This document shows positions 17,076 to 28,297 of a stretch of DNA of 64,000 nucleotides, piece by piece (the stretch's first letter is position 1; each line of letters opens with the position of its first letter). The stretch comes from Methylotetracoccus oryzae (GTDB lineage Bacteria; Pseudomonadota; Gammaproteobacteria; Methylococcales; Methylococcaceae), in assembly GCF_006175985.1 (NCBI RefSeq), contig NZ_SRSH01000010.1, positions 62,001 through 126,000 on the forward strand. The letters run 5' to 3'. Under the pieces are notes generated by a model. It was given only the letters and a program-made list of their open reading frames with translations, was not told the DNA's origin and ran no database searches. The position numbers and the translations under genes were made by a program.

Positions 17076-18611
17076 ATGAGTTCCTTGTCCAGCATCGAAA
17101 CACTTCCAGTCAACGGCGTCACGTACTACCTGCCCAAGACGACCGAGGATCTGTCGACCTTGATCGAGAGCTCGCGTTCGACGGGCAGGCCCATCAGTCT
17201 GCGGGGTTCGGGGCATTCGTTTCCGCTGATCCCGGACAGCGAGGCGATGGACGCCTGTCTTTACGTGCTGATGTCGTATTTCGATTCGGTCTCGTTCGAC
17301 GATGCCAAGCAGCGGGTCACCGTGGGTGGCGGCTGCCACCTGGGGCTGGACCCCTACGACCCGACCGGACGCTCGACGCTGGAAAACAGCCTGTTCTACC
17401 AACTTTTCCAGCATGGTTGGGCGATTCCCGAGATGGGCGGGATCACGCACCAGACGGTGGGTGGCTTCCTGTCGACGGGATCCTCCGGCGGTTCCCTGAT
17501 CTATTCCTTCGACGACATGCTGGTCAGCCTCTCGATCCTGACGGCCGAGAACCCGCCGCAGCTCCGCACCTTCTCGGTGGATGACGCGGATCCCGATGGT
17601 TTCCATGCCGCGGGCATCGCACTCGGGCTGTTCGGCTTCATCGTGTCGGCCACCTTTCGGTGCGTCGACACCTTCAACATCGAGGGTACCGAAACGATCT
17701 CGACCGTGGACAACTGTGCGATCGACCTGTTCGGTTCCGGGCCCAACGATCTCAAGTCGTGGATGCAGAAGACCGAATATACCCGCCTGATCTGGTGGCC
17801 CCAGGAGTCCGTGCAGAAAATGGTGGTCTGGCAGGCGAAGCAGATTCCGCCGGTCAGCGGCTTCCAGCCCAAGCCCTATCAGGAGGTGCCGGCGATCTTC
17901 GGTTCCAACATCCCGGCTTCGGTCGCTGCGGACATGATCTACAGCGCAATCGGCAACTGGCCCGACTGGTTCACCGATACGTTCAACAACTCACCGGAGT
18001 CGCGGTTGTTCGCCGATCTGATCTCTTCGCAGTTCTATCCGATGATCCTGCCGGCGCTGCTATCGATCTTCGTGCCGGTCGACGATCCCGCGACCGGGCC
18101 GCAGCAGTTCCGTGACTACTGGTGGAGCGGGCTCTGCATGGACAACCAGATGAATGACAAGCTGATGCCGGTCAAGTTTACGGAACTGTGGATCCCGATC
18201 GACAAGGCGCCGGAAGTCATGAACGAACTCCTCGACTTCTATGGCCAGTCCGGACAGAACACCGACAACACCGGGTCATTCTGCGTCGAACTATACGGCG
18301 CCAAGGGTGGCAAGTTCTGGCTCGGACCTTCTTACGGCAGCGACGTCATCCGCATCGATGTGTTCTGGTTCGCCAATACGCCGAAGGATCCCGTTGTGAC
18401 GCTTTTTCAACGTTACTGGGATCGCTTTGCGAAGTACGATTTTCGCTGTCATTGGGGCAAGTACCTGCCGACGACCATCGCCGGGCAATCGGGAGCGGCG
18501 TATCTGCAGAATCAGTACCCGCACTGGGCCGCCTGGGCCCAGCTGCGGCAGCGGCTCGATCCCGACAACGTCTTCCTGACGCCTTACTGGAAGGCGCACC
18601 TCGCCCTGTAA
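17076..18611 (+). CDS. FAD-linked oxidase of the D-arabinono-lactone oxidase/VAO type
   Basis: 511 residues from ATG 17076 with GAGG upstream; a TTG 18 bases earlier is less likely. The PCMH FAD-binding domain is recognisable: [28 protein letters not shown], where the His of GSGHS is the residue that links covalently to FAD in this superfamily. [10 protein letters not shown] and [19 protein letters not shown] (pyrophosphate-binding) follow. The C-terminus ends like aldonolactone oxidases ([11 protein letters not shown]). No signal peptide. Its substrate is unknown. It lies downstream of a pair of NifA-type sites, which would be an unexpected control for this family. Confidence 0.8.
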   Translation: MSSLSSIETLPVNGVTYYLPKTTEDLSTLIESSRSTGRPISLRGSGHSFPLIPDSEAMDACLYVLMSYFDSVSFDDAKQRVTVGGGCHLGLDPYDPTGRSTLENSLFYQLFQHGWAIPEMGGITHQTVGGFLSTGSSGGSLIYSFDDMLVSLSILTAENPPQLRTFSVDDADPDGFHAAGIALGLFGFIVSATFRCVDTFNIEGTETISTVDNCAIDLFGSGPNDLKSWMQKTEYTRLIWWPQESVQKMVVWQAKQIPPVSGFQPKPYQEVPAIFGSNIPASVAADMIYSAIGNWPDWFTDTFNNSPESRLFADLISSQFYPMILPALLSIFVPVDDPATGPQQFRDYWWSGLCMDNQMNDKLMPVKFTELWIPIDKAPEVMNELLDFYGQSGQNTDNTGSFCVELYGAKGGKFWLGPSYGSDVIRIDVFWFANTPKDPVVTLFQRYWDRFAKYDFRCHWGKYLPTTIAGQSGAAYLQNQYPHWAAWAQLRQRLDPDNVFLTPYWKAHLAL

Positions 18612-18659
18612 TCCCACTGGCGGAGGCAGGGCCGGGGGCAACAGCCGATGAGACGGTTG

Positions 18660-18922
18660 GGGTCGAGAGTCCGGCAGACGGACTACGCATCGTGCTAATG
18701 GACATGCAGATGCCGGAGTTGGACGGACTCGGTGCGACACGGGAACTGCGTGCCATGCCGGGCCGGGAGCGTCTCGTCATCATCGCCATGACAGCGAATG
18801 CGTTCGACGATGATCGCATAAGGTGCCTGGCGGCCGGGATGAACGACTTCATCGCCAAGCCTATCAAGCCGGAGATTGTCTTCGATAAGGTGTTGCATTG
18901 GCTCGGGAGTGTGACGCACTGA
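18660..18922 (+). pseudogene. Fragment of a response-regulator receiver domain
   Basis: The frame encodes [13 protein letters not shown] (phospho-Asp), [10 protein letters not shown] (conserved Thr) and FIAKPIKPE (conserved Lys), the C-terminal two thirds of a receiver domain, then a stop. The first beta strand and acidic pocket are missing, and the upstream sequence runs into the FAD oxidase tail. It closely resembles the receiver of the hybrid kinase at 21-26 kb (AMTANAF..., MN-FI-KP). Probably a remnant of a similar hybrid kinase. Confidence 0.65.
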
Positions 18923-19674
18923 AACGCTTGGACCATGATCCGTTCGGCAACCATGTCGATGCAGTTACCGAGCTTGGCAATGCTGCTTCGAGACCAGCGT
19001 CGTGCTTGCGGGTAACGCACCGTGGGGTCCGTCGCCCGATGAATTGCCGCTGAAATGATTGGCCTATTGCCGGCCGATCTGCGTCGTCAGTGCTCGGATG
19101 CGATCGGCTGTGGGCCGCGAAGAGCGGGACCCGCCCGGTGATCGAGGCTGCCTTCTGGATCAGTCGGAAACGTGCCGGTTTCCCGACGCTCAGGCGGAAA
19201 TGGCCCTGCACGGCCCTGCAGCATCGGGCAGACGGTTACTCCGGACTCACCGCTACGGGTTGAGATGCCAGACGGGCGGATGGCAGATGCCGACACGTGT
19301 CGGTAACGAGATCCCGTCGACGATCGTGAAGGGTGGCTGACAAGCGCGGATTTCCGGCGCTTTGGGTGATGGGAGGCGCTAAACGACCTGATTGGGCCTG
19401 TTTTTCCACGGGGATGGATTCTGCGCGAAGGTCAGGGTCATGAGTTGCTCGCGGAGAGGGATCACTGCCGCACGAGAACGGCAGGGAATAGCAGGTCCAT
19501 CGGGATGGCTGCCAGGAGCAACGTCAGCAGTACTTGTTCGTCAGCTGACACCATGTTAGAGGCGGTGCGGAGGATCCACCGAAGCCCTGCGACTGCGAGT
19601 CGGTCGTGAGGCACGGGATCCATGTTCCGGTTCTTGCAACACGAAGCCCCTTTCCACTCCTCAGGAGTCGCCCG
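18923..19674. other. Intergenic region, nothing recognised
   Basis: About 750 bases between the receiver fragment and the amide-hydrolase gene. No frame has a recognisable domain. It may be decayed coding sequence. Confidence 0.4.
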
Positions 19675-20742
19675 ATGAAGGTTCACAAGAGTACCAGCGG
19701 CCGCAGCGTCGTCGGCGCACTGGCTGCCGTCACCGCTGCCCTCGTGGCGTGGCAACCGGAAGTCGATGCCTGTTCCCGCATTCTATGGAATGACAACAAG
19801 GTCGCGGTCTTCGTCGCCCGGACCATGGACTGGCCTGAATCCACCGAGCCCGTGCTCACCGTGCTACCGCGCGGCATGAAACGCGATGGCGGTCGCGCTG
19901 GCTCCGAGGTGGTCGTCAAGGAGAACCCCGCGCGCTGGACGTCCAAGTATGGCAGTCTCGTTACGACGATTTACGGGATCGGCACCGCCGACGGGCTCAA
20001 CGAGCGGGGACTGGCCGCCCACATGCTCTACCTCAATTCCGCCGACTTCGGCCCGCGCGACCCGAGCAAGCCCGCGTTGCATGCCGCGTTATGGGCGCAG
20101 TTCCTGCTCGACGACGCCGCAACCGTCACGGAAGCGCTGGCACTGCTCGACACCGTTCAAGTCGTCCCCGTGGAAGCGCGCGGCCACAAGGCCAATGTTC
20201 ACCTCGCGATCGACGATGCCAGCGGCGATTCGGCGATCATCGAATTCGTCAACGGCAAGCGGGTCGTGCACCATGGCCGAGAGTATCGGATCATGACGAA
20301 CGACCCGACCTATGACGAACAGCTCGCGCTGCTCGGGAAGCTCGACTTCTCCAAACCGAGCAGCGATTTACCCCTGCCCGGCAACGTCAAGGCGACTGAC
20401 CGTTTCCAGCGCGCCGCGTATTACTCGGCCATGCTGCCGGAACCAAAGAACGATCGTGAAGCCGTGGCCTCTGTCCTGGCGATCGCGCGCAACGTGTCAG
20501 TGCCATTCGGTGCACCCTACAAGGGTTTCGGAATCTACAACACCGAATACCGCACCGTGGCCGATCTTACCGACAAGCGCTACTTCTTCGAGTTGACGAC
20601 CAGCCCGAACGTGCTCTGGGCCAACCTCGGGAAATTCCAGCTCAAGCCCGGGTCGCCGGTCATGATCCTTCAACCTGACAACATCGCGTTGTCGGGGGAC
20701 GTCACGGCACGGTTCCACAAGGTTTCGAAAGCGCCCTTCTGA
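19675..20742 (+). CDS. Secreted linear-amide C-N hydrolase (choloylglycine hydrolase family)
   Basis: 355 residues, ATG 19675 with AGGAG upstream. A signal peptide (VVGALAAVTAALVAW) ends just before Cys33 in EVDA-CSRILW; exposure of this cysteine creates the Ntn-hydrolase nucleophile. Family features follow: VARTMDWPES, GLNERGLAAHMLYLNSAD (Asn and Arg of the active site), and NDPTYDEQL. Members hydrolyse penicillin V, bile-salt conjugates or N-acyl homoserine lactones. The N-terminal export signal places it in the periplasm, as in Gram-negative acylase-type members; substrate is not determinable from sequence. Confidence 0.88.
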   Translation: MKVHKSTSGRSVVGALAAVTAALVAWQPEVDACSRILWNDNKVAVFVARTMDWPESTEPVLTVLPRGMKRDGGRAGSEVVVKENPARWTSKYGSLVTTIYGIGTADGLNERGLAAHMLYLNSADFGPRDPSKPALHAALWAQFLLDDAATVTEALALLDTVQVVPVEARGHKANVHLAIDDASGDSAIIEFVNGKRVVHHGREYRIMTNDPTYDEQLALLGKLDFSKPSSDLPLPGNVKATDRFQRAAYYSAMLPEPKNDREAVASVLAIARNVSVPFGAPYKGFGIYNTEYRTVADLTDKRYFFELTTSPNVLWANLGKFQLKPGSPVMILQPDNIALSGDVTARFHKVSKAPF

Positions 20743-21491
20743 ACGATGGAAAAGTATCGGCTGGCAATGCTGCGGCAAGCGAGCCTGGAACGATGACGCC
20801 GGGCGCCGAGGTTCCATCCAGACCACTGCAACGGCACCTCGACCACCTGGTAAGCTGATGCGACACATCGCACAGGTCAGGGGCGGCTGTAAGCCGTGGC
20901 CGGATGCGAAAGCCGCCGTTCCCGTTCCGACGCCCATACGACAGCAAAACGTCGACTTGTTGCCCCACGGGATATGCCGGCCGAACTTCGACACCGGCCG
21001 ATATCTCTGGCGTCCCGTCTGCAAGGGTTGGCCATCTGGGTGCAGGAGAAGGTCGGATCACAAGCCCGTGGCGACCGGCTTCCTTCAGAGCGGAGCCTGA
21101 GGGATCGCGGGCGCCAGGGGCCCCGGTTCGGTGGTCAGGCCTCGGCCTGTTGGGCTATCTCCAGCGCATGATGCTGTCTGAGTAAACTGGCTCGGCCAGT
21201 CCAGCGCCGATCGTGCTCGTCGTCAAGGCCTGCATGAGCTTCATGCCTTCAGGTTGACAGAGCGGGCGACCTCGCGCCGTTGCACGCCAGGGGCAGGGTA
21301 AGAGGTCCCATCGCCATCCTCCGTGGTTCGCGCCGCCGGGAGATCTGACGTTCCGCTTGCCGCTCATGGTTCAACGGCATCGGACGCGGATGTCCTGCGG
21401 GCCTGAAACCGGCGTACCATCCCGTCACGACGCGTCCGCCATCCAGGTCAGGCGCCATTCCAAGACCGCCGGATCGCCGGCGCCGGGCAAC
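20743..21491. other. Intergenic region, nothing recognised
   Basis: About 750 bases. Short frames show no domain. It includes the upstream region of the hybrid kinase; no sigma-54 promoter or NifA-type site was noticed. Confidence 0.4.
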
Positions 21492-24400
21492 ATGCACGCT
21501 TCAATCTCGCGAAAACAACTGGCTCAGACGCGTTGGCATCCCGTACCGGCCTATTCTCTGGCGATCGGTCTGCCGATTCTTGTCCTGCTGATCGAAACAC
21601 GGCTGTCGAATGTGTTCGGTGAACAGGCACGGCTGATCCTGTTCACGTTTCCGATGTTCATCTCAGGGGTCCTCGGAGGGCTGGGTCCGGGTGTGCTCGC
21701 CACGATCACGTCCGCGTTGCTGACCGCATTATTCGTTCTGCCGCCAATCGGGAGCCTCCGCATCGCAGCCCCGCCCGATGTCCTTCAGTGGGGCGTGCTG
21801 GTAGCGAACGGGTTCTTGGTGAGCCTGTTGGGCGAAGGTCTGCATCGCTGGAGATGGCGTGCGGTTTCCCAATCCCGGTTACTGGATGGAACCGAACTGG
21901 CCGTCGTGCGTAGGGATGCCACCATGAATCGAGCGCTCTTGCTGAATGCGAGCGATGGCATCGGTATCCTGGACCAGCACGGCAACATTCTGGATGTCAG
22001 CGACTACCTCTGCGAGTTGCTCGGTTTTCGCCGAGACGAACTGCTGACCATGAATGTGTCGCAAATCGACGTTGAGCTATCCCCAAATGAACTCGCTGAC
22101 CTGCTGGAGCGGCAATTCGCACAGCCCCAGCGTACGCAGTTCGAGACGCGGGTACGAACCAGGGACGGGCGCGTGTTGGACGTCGAGGTTAGTGGCATGC
22201 AGGTGGATTGCGGCGACCAGATCGTCCTGTTCAATTCCATCCGGGATGTCACTGAACGCAAACGCAACGATGAGTTGATGATGCGCTACGCGGCGATCGT
22301 CGAGTCTTCGGACGACGCCATCATCGGCAAGGATCGTGAGGGACGGGTGACGGCCTGGAATCGAGGCGCCGAACGGATGTTCGGTTATTCCGAGCAGGAA
22401 GCCATGGGAAGATCGCTCGTCCCGCTGATCATCCCGCAGGAATTCGCCGAGGAGGAATACGGGATCCTCGAACGAATCCATCGCGGTCAGACGGTGAATC
22501 ACTACGAAACCGTGCGGGTTCGCAAGGATGGCACACGGATTGACGTTTCCGTGACGGTATCGCCGCTGCGGAACAGCGACGGCGAAATCGTTGGTGCATC
22601 CAAAACCGCCCGCGACATCAGCGAAAGAAAGCGGGCAGAAGCTGCCCTGGTGGCGAGCGAGATGCGCCTCAAGTTCTTGAGCGACAACGCGCCGGTGCTC
22701 CTCGCTGAGGTGGATCGCGAACGTCGCTACCGTTTCGTCAATCAGCGTCTGGCGGCGTTTTTCAGGTTGGCCCCGGAGGCGATCATCGGAAAGACCGTTG
22801 CGGAGATCATTGGCGAGGAGGCCTACCGCAAGGCGGACCCTCGTATCACCCAGGTACTGTCCGGACAACCGGTCGAGTACCTGTTGGACGACATGATGAC
22901 GCCGGACGGGCCCAGGACGATGCATGTCGGATACGTGCCGCGATTGGATGCTGCGCAGCGTGTCGTGGGGTTTCTGGCGGCCATCACCGACATCACCGAG
23001 CGCGTGAGGGCGGAACGGGCGTTGGCGGAAGGCGAGGAACGCTTTCGCCTGTTCATGGACCACAGTCCGACCATTACCTGGATCAAGGACGAACAAGGTC
23101 GCCATGTCTATCTGAGCAAGACCTACGAGCAGCGCTTCGGAGTCAGTTTCGAAGACTGGAAAGGAAGGACGGATGCGGAACTCTGGCCCACGGTGGTCGC
23201 AGAGGAATTTCGAAAGAATGATCTCACGGTACTGCACGGAGACGGTCCGCTTGAAGTGATCGAAAGGACCGTCGACGCGGATGGTCGTCCGTCCTACTGG
23301 CTCAACTCCAAGTTCGCTTTCGCCGATACGAACGGACTCCGCTACGTCGCCGGCATCGGTCTGGACATCACGGACCGCAAGCAAGCCGAGGACCGGCTCA
23401 GTGAAAGCGAAATGCGCTTCCGCAACCTGTTCGAACAGGCCCTGGACGGTATTCTGGTGCTTTCATCAGACCACCGTTTCCTGGATGCCAACCCGGCGGC
23501 ACTGGCGCTGCTCGGGTATGAGTCGAACGAATTACCCGCATTGACCGTCCCGGCCGTACTGGCGGAAGCGGAACAGTTCCGCCTGGACCGCGAGGTGCGC
23601 GGAATGATAAGCCGCGTTCCGCATCGAAGCGAATGGGTGCTCCGGCGCAAGGACGGCTCGACCTTCGTGGCCGAAGTGACGGTACGAGCACTCGGCGAGG
23701 ATCGCTATTTTGCGATCCTGCGCGACCTGACAGACCGCAAGCAGGCCGAGGCACAATTACTCAAGCTCGCCCAGGTGGTCGAGCAAAGTCCGGCGAGCGT
23801 CATCATCACGAATCTGGACGCCACCATCGAGTACGTCAATTCGACCTTTACCCAGAAGACCGGATACGCACCCGATGAGGCCGTTGGGAAAAACCCGCGG
23901 CTATTGAAATCCTCCAGGACGACCGAAGCCACGGTTCAGGATATGTGGGCCCATCTCGCATCGGGGCGTTCGTGGAAAGGGGAGTTGTGGAACCGCCGCA
24001 AGGACGGCAGCGAATATCTGGATTCAGCGCATGTGTTGCCGATCCGTCGGGCGGATGGCACGGTCACGCATTACGTCGGATTGCACGAGGACATCACTCA
24101 AAAAAAACAGCTGGAAGAGGAGTTGACGCGATACCGTCACCACCTCGAAGAACTCGTCACGGAGCGAACGGCCGCTCTCGAACAGGCGCATACACGCCTG
24201 ACGGAAACCTTCGATGCGATGAGCCGCGCGGGAATTTCCGTCTACTGGGTGGACAACAAGAGTGCCCGTCTGGTCGATGTGAACGAACGTGCCTGCGAGA
24301 TGACCGGTTATGCGCGCGAAGAGCTATTGCGCTTGACCATACCGGACATCGACCCAAACTGTCCGAAGGATGACTTCGAGGCAACCCTCGCGCGTCTGCG

Positions 24401-26141
24401 AGAAGACAGGCGAACCAACTTCGAAAGCGTCGTCAAGCGGCGTGACGGCCACGTGATCCCGGTTGAAGTCACGCTTTACTGTCCGGATGCCGCCCGTAAC
24501 GGCAGCGACATCCATCTCGCCTTCATCCTGGATATCAGTCTGCGCAAACAGGCAGAACAGGCGCTGATCGAAGCCAAACAGGTTGCGGAGTCGGCAAGTC
24601 GGGCGAAAAGCGCCTTCCTGGCCAACATGAGTCACGAAATTCGCACCCCTCTCAATGCGATCAGCGGTATGGCGCACCTTATTCGGCGAGCCGGTGTCAG
24701 CCGGGAACAGATGGACCGTCTGGACAAGCTCGAAACGGCCAGCCATCACCTGCTTGCGATCATCAACGATATTCTGGATCTGTCCAAGATCGAAGCCGGA
24801 AAAATGGTGCTCGACGAAGCGCCCGTCGAAATTGATGAACTGGTGGCCAGCACCGTCGCGATGCTGGCAAGCAAAGCCAGGGCCAAACAGCTCACGCTCG
24901 AAGCAGTCGTCGAACCGATGAGTCCACACGTCCAGTTGATCGGCGATCAGACGCGCCTACAGCAGGCGCTGCTCAATTACGGCAACAATGCCATCAAGTT
25001 CACCGAACAGGGGCGGATCAGTATTCAAACCCGCGTCATCGATGAAACCGAGGTGAGCGCGCTCATTTTGTTCGAAGTCAGCGACACCGGAGTTGGCATC
25101 CAGCCGGACAGCATTCCACGGCTGTTTAGCGAGTTCGAACAGGCAGACAACTCGATTACCCGGCAGTACGGCGGAACGGGACTCGGCCTGGCTATCACCA
25201 AGCGCCTTGCCCAATTGATGGGGGGCGATGTGGGTGTTGATACGCGCCGCGGTATAGGCAGTGCGTTCTGGTTCACCGCTCGGCTCCGGAAGAGTGTGTC
25301 AGCCGCAATTCCGAAGCAGGTCTCACCGGAGGAGGATCCCGAGACCGTGCTCCGACGTGAACACGCAGGCGCCCGGATCCTGTTGGCGGAGGACGACCCG
25401 ATCAATCGGGAAGTCGCCGTCTCCCTGCTGCAGGACGTTCGGCTCGACGTGGACTGTGCCGAGGATGGCCTGGAGGCACTGAACCATGCCAAGCAGAATG
25501 CCTATGCCCTGGTTCTGATGGACCTGCAGATGCCACGGATGGGGGGACTCGAAGCCGCTGAGCGAATTCGGCATTTACCCCTGCACGCCAACACGCCAAT
25601 ATTGGCCATGACCGCGAACGCCTTCAGGGAAGACCAGGAAAAGTGCGCCGCAGCCGGCATGAACGGCTTTATCTCAAAGCCGGTGCCTCCGGAAGAACTG
25701 TACTCGACATTGCTCAGGTATCTGGAGAAGCCGTCAGACCCAGCGCCGATCGTGAGGCCGGTCCGTCGGCCCGGATCCGCCAGGGACGCTGCGATTGAAC
25801 AGGCCATAGCGGTCCATCGGCAATGGCTGGTCCGCTTCGAAAATGCCATCAAGGGCATCAATGTGAAAGGCTTCGACGTGAGCAAGGCGGGGGATTGCAC
25901 AGGGTGCGAGTTCAGCCGATGGCTCCAGCGCGCCTTCATCGATGCGCTGCTCACCGAATCGGCGCACGCTGAGGTCGACAAACTGCACGCGCATTTTCAT
26001 GACCTGGCAGGCAAACTTGCAGCGCGTCTAAACGCCGGAGAAGCCGGAGATCTCATCGAGCCTTCGCTGGATGAGATGGACAAGGTATCGCGTCGGCTCG
26101 TCGAACGACTTAGAGATTTTCAATCCATGGGAGACGTCTGA
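21492..26141 (+). CDS. Multi-PAS hybrid histidine kinase with receiver and C-terminal CZB-like domain
   Basis: 1549 residues from ATG 21492; earlier in-frame starts (21366, 21390) would add low-complexity sequence. About 15-105 is a hydrophobic DUF4118/KdpD-like membrane region. Seven PAS domains follow (about 140-1010), each ending in a D-x-T/S-x-RK motif. The kinase core has H1048 in [13 protein letters not shown], an N box (NYGNNAIKF), DTGVGI and GTGLGL. The receiver has D1344 in LVLMDLQMP. The last ~110 residues have [18 protein letters not shown] and HAHFHDLAG, the His/Cys/Trp pattern of chemoreceptor zinc-binding (CZB) domains. It is probably a membrane sensor of redox or metal/HOCl state; the output partner is unknown. 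Confidence 0.88.
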   Translation: MHASISRKQLAQTRWHPVPAYSLAIGLPILVLLIETRLSNVFGEQARLILFTFPMFISGVLGGLGPGVLATITSALLTALFVLPPIGSLRIAAPPDVLQWGVLVANGFLVSLLGEGLHRWRWRAVSQSRLLDGTELAVVRRDATMNRALLLNASDGIGILDQHGNILDVSDYLCELLGFRRDELLTMNVSQIDVELSPNELADLLERQFAQPQRTQFETRVRTRDGRVLDVEVSGMQVDCGDQIVLFNSIRDVTERKRNDELMMRYAAIVESSDDAIIGKDREGRVTAWNRGAERMFGYSEQEAMGRSLVPLIIPQEFAEEEYGILERIHRGQTVNHYETVRVRKDGTRIDVSVTVSPLRNSDGEIVGASKTARDISERKRAEAALVASEMRLKFLSDNAPVLLAEVDRERRYRFVNQRLAAFFRLAPEAIIGKTVAEIIGEEAYRKADPRITQVLSGQPVEYLLDDMMTPDGPRTMHVGYVPRLDAAQRVVGFLAAITDITERVRAERALAEGEERFRLFMDHSPTITWIKDEQGRHVYLSKTYEQRFGVSFEDWKGRTDAELWPTVVAEEFRKNDLTVLHGDGPLEVIERTVDADGRPSYWLNSKFAFADTNGLRYVAGIGLDITDRKQAEDRLSESEMRFRNLFEQALDGILVLSSDHRFLDANPAALALLGYESNELPALTVPAVLAEAEQFRLDREVRGMISRVPHRSEWVLRRKDGSTFVAEVTVRALGEDRYFAILRDLTDRKQAEAQLLKLAQVVEQSPASVIITNLDATIEYVNSTFTQKTGYAPDEAVGKNPRLLKSSRTTEATVQDMWAHLASGRSWKGELWNRRKDGSEYLDSAHVLPIRRADGTVTHYVGLHEDITQKKQLEEELTRYRHHLEELVTERTAALEQAHTRLTETFDAMSRAGISVYWVDNKSARLVDVNERACEMTGYAREELLRLTIPDIDPNCPKDDFEATLARLREDRRTNFESVVKRRDGHVIPVEVTLYCPDAARNGSDIHLAFILDISLRKQAEQALIEAKQVAESASRAKSAFLANMSHEIRTPLNAISGMAHLIRRAGVSREQMDRLDKLETASHHLLAIINDILDLSKIEAGKMVLDEAPVEIDELVASTVAMLASKARAKQLTLEAVVEPMSPHVQLIGDQTRLQQALLNYGNNAIKFTEQGRISIQTRVIDETEVSALILFEVSDTGVGIQPDSIPRLFSEFEQADNSITRQYGGTGLGLAITKRLAQLMGGDVGVDTRRGIGSAFWFTARLRKSVSAAIPKQVSPEEDPETVLRREHAGARILLAEDDPINREVAVSLLQDVRLDVDCAEDGLEALNHAKQNAYALVLMDLQMPRMGGLEAAERIRHLPLHANTPILAMTANAFREDQEKCAAAGMNGFISKPVPPEELYSTLLRYLEKPSDPAPIVRPVRRPGSARDAAIEQAIAVHRQWLVRFENAIKGINVKGFDVSKAGDCTGCEFSRWLQRAFIDALLTESAHAEVDKLHAHFHDLAGKLAARLNAGEAGDLIEPSLDEMDKVSRRLVERLRDFQSMGDV

Positions 26142-26640
26142 GGTCCGGCTCTGCTCTTTGTTGGCGGTACCAGGAAGCCAACGCGACATCGGTCCATCTG
26201 CTGCCAGACCAGGACCACCGTGTCCCGCTCATGGCCGGCTGGGCAGAAGCGAAAGCTCCCGGACATCTGGGTTTCAGTGGGTAGGGCTGGAAGGGCGTTT
26301 GGAAAAAGGGTGAGCTGGGTACTGAACCCTCGATCAGTACAGGTCGCCGCGCTGGCTGCCGATTCACCGCCCCGGCGGAAGAGCGCCCAATGTAATCAAA
26401 TCCCACCCGATGTCTCGAGAGTGGCGAACGGGCACCGGGGAGATGCTGACAGTGCAGGGCAAGCCCAGGTGTCCGCAGCGCGGACGTTTCGAGTTCAGCG
26501 TCGGGGGGCCGCTATACCGCTTCTACCCTGAGCGTCCAAGGAACCGATGGCGTTGAGCCACCCCTGCTTCCAGTGGCAGCGAACAGACGTTCTGTGCCCA
26601 GAACGCGGTGGATGATCATGTCGGCTTTGTGTTCCGCGGA
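26142..26640. other. Intergenic region, nothing recognised
   Basis: About 500 bases between the hybrid kinase and the decayed PEP-mutase-type gene. No supported feature. Confidence 0.4.
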
Positions 26641-26663
26641 GGAGATGCGCGGCGTCCCGTTGT

Positions 26664-27539
26664 TTGGCTCTGCGGCGGGTGATGCGCTGCGCGAGCGCCT
26701 GCGCACCGGGCAGACTCTGCCGCTGTGCGGCATCTCGACGCTTTCTCGGCCAGGCTGGCAGCCCAACGCTTCGAGGGCGTTTTCTGCAGCGGCTTCGGTT
26801 ATGCCGCGAGCCAATACGGTCTGCCCGATATCGGCTATGTGAACTGGCGGGACATCAACGACTTCGCCGCTCGGGTACGCCACGTGCTGCCGCACACGCA
26901 TCTGTTGGTGGATATCGACGATGGTTTCGGCGAAGAAATCATTACGGCCAATACTGTCAGCCAGTTGGAAGCCGCTGGTGTTTCAGCGGTGATGCTGGAA
27001 GATCAGAAGCGCCCGCGGCGCTGCGGCCACTTCGAAGGCAAGCAGGTGTTGCCCGTGGAGCAGTTCATCACCAAACTACGGGCCGCTCTTCATGCGCGAC
27101 GCAGCCTGTGCGTCATCGCCCGCACGGATGCCGCCGACAGTCGCGACGGGCTCCGCCGAGCCATTCGCTAAGCTGAGGCGGGGGCCGATGGTGCGATGGT
27201 CGAGGTCGTGACCGACCTGGCGTTCGTGCGGGCGATCGTCGAGCAGACTGGCGTACCGGTCATGGTCAACCAGTTGCACGGGGGCAAGCCACCGAATTCG
27301 AGCATCGCGGAGCTAAGGATGCCGACGTGGTACTCATCATTTACAGCCCCCCTTGTCTGTTTGCGGCACAGCAGGCCATCAAGCGGTCCCTGGACGCACT
27401 CATGGACCAGGGAGCCTTACCCGCTGACGATACGGTCACGATGGGGGAGTGCGTTGCGCAACTGGCCAGCCCGCCGGATTACCGCAGTGCGGCCGTGAAC
27501 CCAACGCAACCGGCCAGCCGGCCCCGACGTCGGGCTTAG
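26664..27539 (+). pseudogene. Isocitrate lyase/PEP mutase-family gene, disrupted
   Basis: Homology to the isocitrate lyase/phosphoenolpyruvate mutase superfamily runs through three segments. LRERLRTGQTLPLCGI lies in one frame. DAFSARLAAQRFEGVFCSGFGYAASQYGLPD, DIDDGFGE, AVMLEDQKRPRRCGH and VIARTDAADSRDGLRRAIR lie in a second frame that meets a TAA at 27169-27171, and the same frame resumes at once with AEAGADGAMVEVVTD. The tail (ADVVLIIYSPPCLFAAQQAI) is in a third frame. Two frameshifts and a nonsense codon make it non-functional. The intact family cleaves or forms C-C/C-P bonds in 2-oxo acids. Confidence 0.8.
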
Positions 27540-27769
27540 CTCAAAGTATCCGGCAGGATCACCGGTACCCGGCGCTGAACGCAGAAGGTTTGCCACGCCT
27601 CGTTGAGTTTGCGCCGGGCTTCCACGTGGGCGTTTCTGCCCGCCTCCCAACCGGCCAGCCAGAGTGGGTGTTCGACGCCGGCCGGGGGGATGTTGGCCCA
27701 GCCGGCCGCAGCCGAGTTGAAGCCCAACTGCCAAGTATCGCTGCGCTGATCAATGCGGTTCTTCGACAA
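27536..27769 (-). CDS. Small Rmf-like protein (TTG start)
   Basis: 77 residues starting at TTG 27769, preceded by AAGGAGA at seven bases, a strong ribosome-binding site. The core TWQLGFNSAAAGWANIPP-(x)5-LWLAGWEAGR resembles the ribosome modulation factor plan (G-F/Y-x-AG..G, P, then W-x-x-GW..GR), although Rmf itself is shorter and more basic. It may be an Rmf/CrpP-type ribosome-associated protein, or an unrelated small protein of similar pattern. Convergent with the disrupted PEP-mutase gene. Confidence 0.55.
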   Translation of the reverse strand: MSKNRIDQRSDTWQLGFNSAAAGWANIPPAGVEHPLWLAGWEAGRNAHVEARRKLNEAWQTFCVQRRVPVILPDTLS

Positions 27770-28297
27770 GGGAGAGTCTCCTTACCATAAAATCCCAAGT
27801 AATCCAGCGCAGGGCCGATGCCCATACGCCGAGAAAGGGAAATCGTGACAGGCTTGCCCCGGATAGTCCATAGGCGATACTACCTAAGGCGCCGCAAAGG
27901 CAAGGATTCCGGCACTGCCGTTGCGGGATGGCGGCGACACGGTCAACGCTTGAAACTCTAACGGCTTAATGTGTCACGTTAGCGACGGATGTGCCGCAAC
28001 CGGTCGCGACCAGCGGTCGCTGCTGACCGTTCGGCGTCCAAAGGAGCGCATCGCGGCTGTCCTCCTCGACCTGATGGAGGCGTTCGGAGCCTTCAGCACC
28101 GGCCGTTCGGGCTTGATCAAGTGACGGAGCGCGGAGCACATGCATGGCTTAACCATGGCGACTAAGGTCGCGAATACCCGGCGCTTCCGAGCGGAGCTAA
28201 CACGCCCGGTGCGTGAACCACGGGCGCCTGACGGTCTTGCCGCTCGGTTGGATGCGAGCGTGCAGTCGCTATGGTGCGCGGCAAAACTCACCGCAGG
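27770..28297. other. Intergenic region, nothing recognised
   Basis: About 530 bases upstream of the Rmf-like gene and downstream of the methyltransferase. No recognisable gene; short frames look non-coding. Confidence 0.4.
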
